DNA of 6,349 bases, taken from assembly GCA_013815485.1 (NCBI GenBank), contig JACDGB010000114.1, forward strand, positions 1 to 6,349. The letters are read 5' to 3'. A model generated the notes under the pieces. The model ran no database searches, had not been told where the DNA came from, and saw only the letters and a program-made list of their open reading frames with translations. Shown piece after piece: positions 1-5,742 of the stretch. The translations under genes and the position numbers were made by a program. Source of the DNA: Rubrobacter sp. GTDB lineage: Bacteria > Actinomycetota > Rubrobacteria > Rubrobacterales > Rubrobacteraceae. Numbering within the stretch: position 1 is the first letter of the stretch; every line of letters begins with the position of its first letter.

Positions 1-123
1 CCTCAGAACGTCGTCCACACCGCCCGCTTCGTGTCCGAACGTCTTGGCCTGGATGAGGACGAGTTCGCCACCCTCACCACCCGCAACGCCCGCAACGTAT
101 TCTCGTTGCCGCTGGAGGTGTGA
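1..123 (+). CDS. tatD: TatD-family metal-dependent hydrolase/DNase, C-terminal 40 residues (5' end outside window)
   Basis: The window opens inside this reading frame, which ends at a TGA (121-123). The 40 visible residues match the last two helices of TatD-family hydrolases: a segment around TARFVSERLGLDEDEF followed by [15 protein letters not shown]. The usual family ending is an asparagine-containing 'T..NA..LF.L' motif, seen here as TTRNARNVFSL. TatD proteins are TIM-barrel, divalent-metal phosphoesterases (3'-5' exonuclease activity in known members). The metal ligands lie in the missing N-terminal part and cannot be checked. Position just upstream of rsmA matches tatD/yabD in Gram-positive genomes and supports the call. 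The stop codon overlaps a GTG that is the probable rsmA start, which suggests translational coupling. Confidence 0.8.
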   Translation, partial: PQNVVHTARFVSERLGLDEDEFATLTTRNARNVFSLPLEV

Positions 124-945
124 CAAGCGATCCGGAGGGAACCGGAAAAAAAGATCCCACCCGGCTCGACCCCCAGCGGTCGCCCCAAGAAACGCCTCGG
201 GCAACACTTCCTGAAAGACCCGAACATCGCTCGAATAGTCGCCGCCGGCGTGACGGAGGATGACGTGGTACTCGAGGTTGGGCCGGGACGCGGCTTCCTG
301 ACCGGTTTTCTGGCGGAGCGGGCGCGGCTGGTCCATGCCGTGGAACTCGACCCGGACGTGCTGTCTATCCTGAGGTCCGCCGCTCTCGGCAACGTCGTGA
401 TCCACGAGGGCGACGCCCTCGATTTCGACTACGCCGCCCTCGACCCTGCGCCGAACAAACTGGTCGCCAACCTCCCGTACAACATCGCCTCGCCCCTGAT
501 CCTGAAGTTCCTGGAAGAAGTAGAGGACATCTCCGTCCTCCGATTCATGGTCCAACTGGAGGTGGCGCGCCGGATGGTCGCCGGGCCGGGCGGCAAGGAT
601 TACGGTATCTACGCCGCGCTCGTCCAGCTCATGACGGACGTGCGCGTCGAGCATAAAGTTTCGCCCAACGTGTTCGATCCGCCGCCGCGGGTATGGTCGG
701 CGGTGGTGCGGATGGTTCGCCGGGAGACAGTACTGAGATCCGGAGAATACGAAGGCGTGAAGCGGCTGGTGCTCGCCGCTTTCAGGAGCCGTCGCAAACG
801 GCTGGTCAACAACCTGCCGGAGTCCGTGAGGGGCGAGGCGCCGGGCGTCCTGATCTCCCTGGGACACGGACCTGATGCTCGCGCCGAAGAACTCGCCCCG
901 GAGGATTTCGTATCACTGTACAGGGCGGTTTCGTGGGCGTTCTAA
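120..945 (+). CDS. rsmA: 16S rRNA (adenine1518-N6/adenine1519-N6)-dimethyltransferase RsmA/KsgA; N-terminus out of frame as given
   Basis: RsmA dimethylates two adjacent adenines in the 3'-terminal hairpin of 16S rRNA, using S-adenosylmethionine, late in 30S assembly. In reading order the frame shows KKRLGQHFL (the GQ-FL motif, 187-213), [11 protein letters not shown] (SAM motif I), AVELDPD (motif II), EGDALDF (motif III), [11 protein letters not shown] (motif IV, catalytic NLPY), [12 protein letters not shown] and [14 protein letters not shown]. The conserved frame has no ATG, GTG or TTG between the tatD stop (121) and 250, and a start at GTG 250 (231 residues) would lose GQHFL and the helix after it. 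A GTG at 120, overlapping the tatD stop, opens the 0 frame. Removing one base, most simply from the A7 run at 146-152, joins the two frames into a 274-residue protein starting [15 protein letters not shown], a normal length for the family. The gene identity is certain; the N-terminal structure is inferred. It could be a base-calling error, a real mutation or slippage. The GGAGG at 114-118 lies too close to GTG 120 for normal spacing, so coupling with tatD is likely. Confidence 0.9.
146..152 (+). other. A7 homopolymer, probable site of the rsmA frame change
   Basis: Seven A residues in an otherwise GC-rich region, directly followed by G. Upstream of the run, the GTG-120 frame reads ...GGA AAA AAA GAT and stops at 261-263 after 47 residues. 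The conserved RsmA frame is the next one over (AAG ATC CCA...). Six A residues instead of seven would fuse the two. A +1 slip of tRNA-Lys from AAA to AAG, or RNA polymerase slippage on the run, would give the same product. The C5 run at 170-174 is a less likely second site. Confidence 0.5.
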
Positions 946-1823
946 AAGGAATACGCCTGCGGGCGTTCGCAAAGGTCAACTACGCGCTGGAGGTGAGGGG
1001 CCGAAGGCCGGACGGATACCACGATATCCGGAGCGTCATGCAGAGCGTATCGCTCGCTGACGAAGTGGAGATCGAACGCGGCGGCAAAGGCTTCGAGCTT
1101 CTTGTCGAGCCGGAGGAAACGGAGATCGGCCCTCCCGAGAAGAACACCGTCTACCGCGCCTGGACCGCGCTCCAGCAATTGACCGGCGAGGGCCTTCCCG
1201 TGCGGATCCAGCTCCGCAAGCGGATACCGGCCGGAGCGGGACTCGCCGGAGGCTCGGCTGACGCCGCCGCCACGCTGGTGGGGCTGAACGCGCTCTTCGG
1301 TCTCCGGCTGGACGACGGGGAAATTCGCGGCCTCGGGGTCCGGGTCGGGGCGGACGTGCCTTTCTGCCTCACCGGCGGCACGGCGCTCGGGGAGGGCGTG
1401 GGTGAAATCCTCGGCCCACTCCCCGCGCCGCCAGCGCACCATCTGGTGATCGCCAAGCCGGAGCGGAGCGCGGACACCGGCGAGGTGTACCGACTATACG
1501 ACGAGCTTACCGCGAAACCGAGGAATTGCGTCCAGTCCGTAGTCAACGCATTGCGGGCCGGTGACTTGTCCGCGCTCGCCGGCTCAATCGGCAACGACCT
1601 CGCGCCGGTCACGGAGAAGCTCGTGCCGGAGGTGGAGATTTTGCGCGAACGCCTGCTCGGTCTCGGGGCGCTGGGGGCCGGGATGACCGGCAGTGGGACG
1701 GCAGTCTACGGCATCTTCGAGTCCGAGGCGGATGCTCGCTCCGCCGCCGGGCAAGTCCTCGCCCCGTTCGTTGGTGTCTTTGAGCCAGTGGCGTCGGGCT
1801 TGGAGTTTGTCCCGGATGGCTGA
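933..1823 (+). CDS. ispE: 4-diphosphocytidyl-2-C-methyl-D-erythritol kinase IspE
   Basis: IspE is the cytoplasmic GHMP-family kinase that phosphorylates the 2-hydroxyl of CDP-methylerythritol with ATP, the fourth enzyme of the methylerythritol-phosphate isoprenoid pathway. The 296-residue product has the family's marks in order: [11 protein letters not shown] with the active-site lysine K14, DGYHDI (27-32), the ATP-binding glycine-rich loop [15 protein letters not shown] (99-113), [11 protein letters not shown] with catalytic aspartate D141, NDL (221-223), and the C-terminal GHMP motif [13 protein letters not shown] (248-260). Length is normal. GTG 933 is chosen because it is the only good start just upstream of AFAKVN. 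It overlaps the end of rsmA by 13 nt in another frame and has only a weak upstream AGGGCGG (922-928), so translational coupling to rsmA is likely. The rsmA-ispE neighbourhood is conserved in Gram-positive bacteria. Confidence 0.96.
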   Translation: MGVLKGIRLRAFAKVNYALEVRGRRPDGYHDIRSVMQSVSLADEVEIERGGKGFELLVEPEETEIGPPEKNTVYRAWTALQQLTGEGLPVRIQLRKRIPAGAGLAGGSADAAATLVGLNALFGLRLDDGEIRGLGVRVGADVPFCLTGGTALGEGVGEILGPLPAPPAHHLVIAKPERSADTGEVYRLYDELTAKPRNCVQSVVNALRAGDLSALAGSIGNDLAPVTEKLVPEVEILRERLLGLGALGAGMTGSGTAVYGIFESEADARSAAGQVLAPFVGVFEPVASGLEFVPDG

Positions 1824-1829
1824 TCGCTA

Positions 1830-1858
1830 CTGCCAGAGGAGGATTGCTCCGGTATAAT
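1830..1858 (+). promoter_or_regulatory. sigma70-type promoter for tRNA-Gln and probably the glmU operon
   Basis: An exact TATAAT -10 box lies at 1853-1858. A 4/6 match to the -35 box (CTGCCA, 1830-1835) sits 17 nt upstream, the ideal spacing. The start of transcription would fall near 1865, about a dozen bases before the mature 5' end of the tRNA. It lies in the short gap after the ispE stop and is the only strong consensus -10 I noticed in an intergenic gap here. Confidence 0.75.
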
Positions 1859-1877
1859 CGCGGCGCGGTCTAGGCAA

Positions 1878-1948
1878 TGGGGCGTAGCCAAGTGGCAAGG
1901 CGCCGGGTTTTGGTCCCGGGATCGCAGGTTCGAATCCTGCCGCCCCAG
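1878..1948 (+). tRNA. tRNA-Gln, anticodon UUG
   Basis: A full cloverleaf can be drawn. The acceptor stem pairs TGGGGCG (1878-1884) with CGCCCCA (1941-1947). The D arm is GCC/GGC (1887-1889 with 1899-1901). The anticodon stem is CCGGG/CCCGG (1903-1907 with 1915-1919) around the loop TTTTGGT, with anticodon TTG at 1910-1912. The variable loop has 4 nt, and the T arm is GCAGG/CCTGC (1924-1928 with 1936-1940) around TTCGAAT. The U1-A72 end pair and the G73 discriminator are glutamine identity features, agreeing with the anticodon. CCA is not encoded (CCG follows the discriminator), so the tail must be added by tRNA nucleotidyltransferase. It sits 54 nt upstream of glmU on the same strand, with no visible terminator between. 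Confidence 0.97.
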
Positions 1949-1985
1949 CCGTGAAGTTCGCGGGCCGCCGTCCACAAGCCGTCCG

Positions 1986-1991
1986 AAGGAG
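1986..1991 (+). promoter_or_regulatory. glmU ribosome binding site
   Basis: AAGGAG, 11 nt before ATG 2003. This is the clearest Shine-Dalgarno in the operon and fixes the glmU start, since the conserved nucleotide-binding loop begins about 13 residues later. Confidence 0.75.
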
Positions 1992-2002
1992 CAACCGAAT
2001 CC

Positions 2003-3400
2003 ATGTCCCGAGGGGAAAATCCGCCCATCGTCGCCGTCGTGTTGGCGGCTGGCAAGGGCACCCGGATGAAGTCCAACCGGGCGAAGGTGCTTCATACCCT
2101 TTGTGGCGCCCCGATGGTCAACTACGCGATAGAGGCCATAAGGTCCCTGAATCCGGAGCGCATCGTCGTCGTGGTGGGCCATCAGGCCGATGAGGTGCGG
2201 ACGATCCTGCCGCCTGACACCGAACCCGTTTTGCAGGAGGAACAACTCGGCACGGGCGATGCGGTGCGCGTCGCATTGGAGGGTATCGAGGAAGAAGACG
2301 GTGTTCTTCTCGTGGTGAATGGGGATGGGCCTTTGATCTCCGGCCGCACGCTCGGGGAACTTGTGGAGCGTCACCGGACAGCAGATGTCGGGGCGACGGT
2401 GCTGGTTGCGGAGCCGCCGGACCCGACCGGGCTCGGGCGCGTGATCGAAGACGCAGGCGTGGTCCGTATAGTCGAGGAACGCGAGGCGACCGACGAGGAG
2501 CGCGAAGTCCGTCAGGTGAACCTGGGCCTGTACGCCTTCGGGCTGCCGCAGGTCAGGGAAGCCCTGAAACATTTGGGCACGAACAACAGCCAGGGCGAGC
2601 TGTATCTGACCGACGCCGTGGAGATCATCGGCCGCCGCAGCCGGGCCGTGACGTACCGGCTGAAGGACCTGGAAGAGGCGAACCTGGTCAACGACCGGGC
2701 GCAACTTGCAAGGGCTGAAGAGATTTTGCGCCGCCGCATCCTGGATGCTCACATGCGGGCCGGGGTGACGGTTCGGGACCCAGTCTCGACGCACATCGAG
2801 GCTTCGGTGGAGATCGGACGCGACACGGTTATCCTGCCCGGCACTTTCTTGCGCGGGGAGACGAAGGTTGGGGCTGACTGCATTATTGGACCATCCACCG
2901 ATCTCCTGGATACCGTGGTCGGGGACGGGGCGCAGGTCGAGCATTCGGTCGGGAGGGGCGCGGGCGTCGGCGCGGGGGCGAATGTCGGGCCGTTCACGTA
3001 TCTGCGTCCCGGCACGATCCTCGGCACGGACTCGAAGGTTGGGGCGTACTGCGAGGTCAAGAACACGACGGTGGGGGAAGGAAGCAAGGTTCCTCATCTA
3101 AGCTACGTGGGGGATGCGGAGATCGGGGCTGGCGCGAACCTGGGGGCTGGGACGATTACGGCCAACTACGACGGCGCGAAAAAGAGTCGCACCAGGATCG
3201 GGGACGGTGCGTTCACAGGGGTGAATACGAGTTTGATCGCCCCGCTTACGATAGGGGATGGCGCGTATCTCGGGGCTGGCAGCGTGGCGAACAAGGACAT
3301 CCCCGCCGGCAAGCTCGCCGTCGGGATGCCGGCGCGTGTGATCCGTGACTCTCCTGGGAAAGATAAGAGAACGCCATCACAAAACGAGACGGAGGTTTAG
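2003..3400 (+). CDS. glmU: bifunctional UDP-N-acetylglucosamine pyrophosphorylase / glucosamine-1-phosphate N-acetyltransferase GlmU
   Basis: GlmU makes UDP-GlcNAc, the precursor of peptidoglycan, in two steps: acetyl-CoA-dependent acetylation of glucosamine-1-phosphate, then uridyl transfer from UTP. The 465-residue protein has both domains. The N-terminal Rossmann-like uridyltransferase (about 8-235) shows LAAGKGTRMK (14-23), QLGTGDAV (81-88), GDGP with metal-binding D108, NLGLYAF (173-179), NNSQGELYLTD (194-204) and VND (229-231). The C-terminal left-handed beta-helix (about 255-450) is made of hexapeptide repeats and carries R335, K353, catalytic H365 in PHLSYVGD, and ANYDG (387-391). A glycine sits in GDGP where many homologues have another small residue, which should be tolerable. 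Prs starts 7 nt after the stop, so the two are co-transcribed. The tail beyond about residue 450 is short and polar. Confidence 0.97.
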   Translation: MSRGENPPIVAVVLAAGKGTRMKSNRAKVLHTLCGAPMVNYAIEAIRSLNPERIVVVVGHQADEVRTILPPDTEPVLQEEQLGTGDAVRVALEGIEEEDGVLLVVNGDGPLISGRTLGELVERHRTADVGATVLVAEPPDPTGLGRVIEDAGVVRIVEEREATDEEREVRQVNLGLYAFGLPQVREALKHLGTNNSQGELYLTDAVEIIGRRSRAVTYRLKDLEEANLVNDRAQLARAEEILRRRILDAHMRAGVTVRDPVSTHIEASVEIGRDTVILPGTFLRGETKVGADCIIGPSTDLLDTVVGDGAQVEHSVGRGAGVGAGANVGPFTYLRPGTILGTDSKVGAYCEVKNTTVGEGSKVPHLSYVGDAEIGAGANLGAGTITANYDGAKKSRTRIGDGAFTGVNTSLIAPLTIGDGAYLGAGSVANKDIPAGKLAVGMPARVIRDSPGKDKRTPSQNETEV

Positions 3401-3407
3401 CGCGGCC

Positions 3408-4400
3408 ATGCACAACGGCTACCTGTCGCAGACGACGGAAAAACGCCTGATGCTGTTTTCCGGGCGTGGATACCCGGAACTCTCCGAGAGGATAGCCGAC
3501 CGGCTGGATCTCGACCTCGGTGGAGTGCAGATCGAGACGTTCCCCAACGGGGAGGTATACGCTCGCTATCTGGACTCGGTGCGGGGGGCGGACGTGTTTA
3601 TCATCCAGTCCCTGTGCCGTCCGGTGAACGATAACCTCATGGAGCTTCTGGTGATGATAGACGCTGCGAAGCGGGCGTCGGCCAAGCGCATCACGGCAGT
3701 TATCCCGTGGTATGCCTACTCGCGCCAAGATAGGAAGACCAAGCCGCGCGAGCCCATATCAGCGCGGTTGGTGGCGAACATGATCCAGGCCGCCGGCGCC
3801 GAGCGGGTGATGACGATGGACTTGCACGTCGGGCAGATCGAAGGTTTCTTCGCCTTCCCGGTGGATCACCTGACGGCGATGCACACGTTCGTGGACTACT
3901 GCGTGGATGCGGGCTTCCGTGACGCCGAGGACGCGGTTGTCGTCGCCCCTGACACGGGAGAAGCAAAGGTCGCCAAGCGGCTGGCCGACCATCTGGGGTT
4001 GCCGTGGGCCATTTTGAGCAAGACTCGCCACGGGCGGGGTGAGTCCGAGGTCACGCACGTCATAGGCGAGGTCGAGGGGCGGCGCGCGATCATGATTGAC
4101 GACGTGATCGCCACGGGCGGCACCCTGGTCAACGCGGCGGAGCGTCTGATGGATGAGGGCGCGACGGAGATCTACGCCGCCGCCACGCATGGCGAGTTCT
4201 CCGGTGAGGCATACCAGAAGATCGAAGACTCGCCCATAAGAGAGGTGGCCGTTACGAACACGCTTCCCTTGAAGGAGGGCGAGCCGCAGTCTAAGATACA
4301 TACGCTAAACATCGCCCCGATCCTGGCTAGCACCATCAAGAATGTCTTCACGGACGAATCGGTGAGCGGGGTCTTCATGGGTGAGAATCAGCTTTTTTAG
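3408..4400 (+). CDS. prs: ribose-phosphate pyrophosphokinase (PRPP synthetase)
   Basis: Prs transfers pyrophosphate from ATP to ribose-5-phosphate, making PRPP for purine, pyrimidine, histidine, tryptophan and NAD synthesis. The 330-residue product shows FPNGEV (45-50), CRPVNDNLMELL (70-81), RQDRK (106-110, ATP binding), DLHVGQIEGFF with H140, PVDHL (151-155), the catalytic K205 and R207 (in SKTRHG), the PRPP-loop motif DDVIATGGTL (231-240), and an ESVSGVF ending. The 180-210 stretch (PDTGEAKVAKRLA...LSKTRHG) differs from the common PD-GG...DKRR form but keeps the lysine and arginine. ATG 3408 is preferred because GGAGG (3391-3395) precedes it. The frame is open back to 3345, but that part lies inside glmU, and ATG 3450 is a later alternative. 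The N-terminus is therefore about 14 residues longer than in typical relatives. Two stop codons in tandem (TAGTAG) end the gene. Confidence 0.95.
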   Translation: MHNGYLSQTTEKRLMLFSGRGYPELSERIADRLDLDLGGVQIETFPNGEVYARYLDSVRGADVFIIQSLCRPVNDNLMELLVMIDAAKRASAKRITAVIPWYAYSRQDRKTKPREPISARLVANMIQAAGAERVMTMDLHVGQIEGFFAFPVDHLTAMHTFVDYCVDAGFRDAEDAVVVAPDTGEAKVAKRLADHLGLPWAILSKTRHGRGESEVTHVIGEVEGRRAIMIDDVIATGGTLVNAAERLMDEGATEIYAAATHGEFSGEAYQKIEDSPIREVAVTNTLPLKEGEPQSKIHTLNIAPILASTIKNVFTDESVSGVFMGENQLF

Positions 4401-4436
4401 TAGTTCCGGCGAGAGAGAATTTCGGGAGTTTGGATC

Positions 4437-5147
4437 ATGGCAGAGAACGTGGATTTGCAGGCGAAAGAGCGCGAGGGACGGGGAAAGAACGACGCCCGGC
4501 GGCTAAGGGCTTCGGGCTTCGTTCCAGCGGTGCTGTACGGCGAGGGCAACGAGGCTGGCGGGAGCACCGCGCTGGCGGTCCCGGACAAGAAGGTGGACTA
4601 CACGCTCACGCACCTGGGGGATAATGCCCTCTACAATATAAGTTTGGGGTCAGGGACTTCCACGGCCCGCGTCGTTGACGTGCATCGGAATCCCGTATCG
4701 GGACGGCTGATCCACATTGACTTCATCCCGGTGAACATGACAGAGAGGATCGAGATCACGGTCCCGCTTACGGTGGAGGGCGAGGCGCCTGGCGTGGAGC
4801 AGGACGGCGGCGTTTTGCAGCAGGTCGCCTACGAACTTCAGGTCGAGTCGCTGCCTGGGGAAATCCCGCAGGAGATAGTGGTCAACGTCTCGAATCTCCA
4901 GATGGGCGATAACCTGACGCTCGGCGATCTGACGCTGCCGGATGGAGTGTCTTTGATCTCCGAGGCCGAAGAAGTGGCCGTCACCGTGGTGGCGCCGACG
5001 GAGATCACCGACGAGGAGATCGAAGCGGCAGGCATCGTGGAGGAAGAGTCCGACGTGGAAGAGGGCGAGGAGGTTGCTCCCGAGGATGTGGAAGAGGGCG
5101 AGACGGATGCTCCGGAGCAAAGAGCCGACGAGGAAAGGAACGAGTAA
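4437..5147 (+). CDS. rplY: 50S ribosomal protein L25, CTC/TL5 type, with long acidic C-terminal tail
   Basis: Binds 5S rRNA in the central protuberance of the large subunit; the CTC form in Bacillus is a general-stress protein. The 236-residue product has the N-terminal 5S-binding domain (about 5-96), with GRGKNDARRLRASGFVPAVLYG (14-35) and the signature VDVHRNPVSGRLIHIDF (80-96). The CTC-specific beta domain follows (about 100-186, including VPLTVEGEAPGVEQDGG and VESLPGEIPQEI). A tail from about 187 is rich in Glu and Asp. The tail contains an 11-residue tandem repeat, DVEEGEEVAPE then DVEEGETDAPE (206-227). ATG 4437 is supported by GGGAG (4424-4428) 8 nt upstream. Position between prs and pth is the classical ctc location. 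The acidic tail is common in this family and varies in length. Confidence 0.96.
   Translation: MAENVDLQAKEREGRGKNDARRLRASGFVPAVLYGEGNEAGGSTALAVPDKKVDYTLTHLGDNALYNISLGSGTSTARVVDVHRNPVSGRLIHIDFIPVNMTERIEITVPLTVEGEAPGVEQDGGVLQQVAYELQVESLPGEIPQEIVVNVSNLQMGDNLTLGDLTLPDGVSLISEAEEVAVTVVAPTEITDEEIEAAGIVEEESDVEEGEEVAPEDVEEGETDAPEQRADEERNE
5052..5117 (+). repeat. 33-nt tandem duplication in the L25 acidic tail
   Basis: Two adjacent 33-nt units (5052-5084 and 5085-5117) match at 28 of 33 positions and share an uninterrupted 15-mer, GTGGAAGAGGGCGAG. Both are in frame with rplY and encode 11-residue units starting DVEEGE and ending in APE. Unit 2 also carries an out-of-frame ATG (5107), and an ATG at 5086 begins within its first codon. 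Both read into the pth frame. Confidence 0.85.
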
Positions 5148-5177
5148 CCCGAAACCGGCAAGCGTCGGACGAGGGAC

Positions 5178-5212
5178 AGATAGCGGGGGGCCATTGCGGT
5201 CCCCCGCTATCT
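5178..5212 (+). terminator. strong stem-loop between rplY and pth (terminator-like or translational control hairpin)
   Basis: AGATAGCGGGGG (5178-5189) pairs perfectly with CCCCCGCTATCT (5201-5212), giving a 12-bp stem with an 11-nt loop. Only two further T residues follow before GGG, so it is a poor classical terminator despite the stable stem. It lies 30 nt after the rplY stop, and its right arm already encodes the first residues of Pth. The best pth start (TTG 5194) is in the loop, so the structure could terminate or attenuate transcription or limit pth translation. Confidence 0.6.
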
Positions 5213-5730
5213 TTGGGCTAGGCAACCCCGGTCGCCGCTACGAGCGTACCCGTCACAACGCGGGCTTTCTCGTGGCCGACGAAATCGTCCGCCGCCACGG
5301 CGGCGACTGGCGCAAGAAGAAACGCTCCGAGGCGGCTGAGATCAACTCGGGCACTCTTTCAGCCGCCCTCGTAAAGCCTCAGACGTTCATGAACGATGTG
5401 GGCGCGGCGCTTGGCGGATTGCTGACGGAGGACTTGATCGTGGTCCACGATGACCTCGACCTCGAAGCGGGCGTCGTGCGGATCAAGGTGGGCGGTGGTG
5501 CCGGCGGGCACAATGGCCTGCGCTCCATCATCGGTCGCCGGGGCAACGATTTCATACGAGTACGCATCGGCATCGGACGCCCTCCCGTCGGCATGAGCGT
5601 CACCGATTATGTACTCGGTCGGATGGACGCGACGATCAAAGACGCCATCCCACGGGCGGCGGATGCGGTCGAGGTCATCATCGAGTCAGGTCCGGAGGCC
5701 GCGATGAACAGCTTCAACGTCAGAGGCTGA
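5194..5730 (+). CDS. pth: peptidyl-tRNA hydrolase Pth
   Basis: Pth cleaves the ester bond of peptidyl-tRNAs that fall off ribosomes, recycling tRNA; it is normally essential. The motifs are IFGLGNPGRRYERTRHNAGF with catalytic N11 and H21, KPQTFMN (61-67) with N67, VVHDDLDL (83-90) with D87, GGGAGGHNGLRSI (100-112) with N107, RVRIGIGRP, and VTDYVLGRM near the end. From TTG 5194 the product has 178 residues, close to the usual 185-195, and puts GLGNPG at residue 8 as in most relatives. The frame has no ATG or GTG near this point. ATG 5107 and ATG 5086, inside rplY, are in frame but would add 29-36 residues of basic, low-complexity sequence that looks like a shadow of the L25 tail. The start is thus uncertain, the gene certain. 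The start lies in the loop of a strong hairpin. A convergent gene begins its 3' end 12 nt after the stop. Confidence 0.92.
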   Translation: MRSPAIFGLGNPGRRYERTRHNAGFLVADEIVRRHGGDWRKKKRSEAAEINSGTLSAALVKPQTFMNDVGAALGGLLTEDLIVVHDDLDLEAGVVRIKVGGGAGGHNGLRSIIGRRGNDFIRVRIGIGRPPVGMSVTDYVLGRMDATIKDAIPRAADAVEVIIESGPEAAMNSFNVRG

Positions 5731-5732
5731 CG
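5718..5732. terminator. small inverted repeat at the pth end (weak terminator candidate)
   Basis: CGTCAG (5718-5723) and CTGACG (5727-5732) form a 6-bp stem with a 3-nt loop across the pth stop codon. There is no T tract on either strand. It is the only hairpin I found between the convergent pth and MBL-fold genes, which leave just 12 nt between their stops. Confidence 0.25.
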
Positions 5733-5742
5733 GCCTCGGCGA

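Noticed and set aside
250..945. rsmA starting at GTG 250 as a complete gene
   Set aside because: It would remove GQHFL and the N-terminal helix, which RsmA proteins conserve, although those codons are present in frame just upstream.
1706..3097. 463-codon open frame on the - strand opposite ispE, the tRNA and glmU
   Set aside because: It runs antisense through two clear genes and the tRNA, and its translation is low-complexity Arg/Pro/His-rich with no recognisable domain. Long antisense frames are expected in GC-rich coding DNA.
3345..3407. N-terminal extension of prs to 3345
   Set aside because: It overlaps the end of glmU by 56 nt, has no better ribosome binding site, and adds 21 residues not seen in the family. 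ATG 3408 follows GGAGG.
3759..4301. 180-codon open frame on the - strand opposite prs
   Set aside because: Fully antisense to a well-supported gene, His/Arg-rich translation, no domain and no ribosome binding site.
4388..4436. Terminator between prs and rplY at the T6 run (4393-4398)
   Set aside because: The T run is part of the last prs codons and no GC-rich stem precedes it. The 36-nt gap holds only the rplY ribosome binding site.
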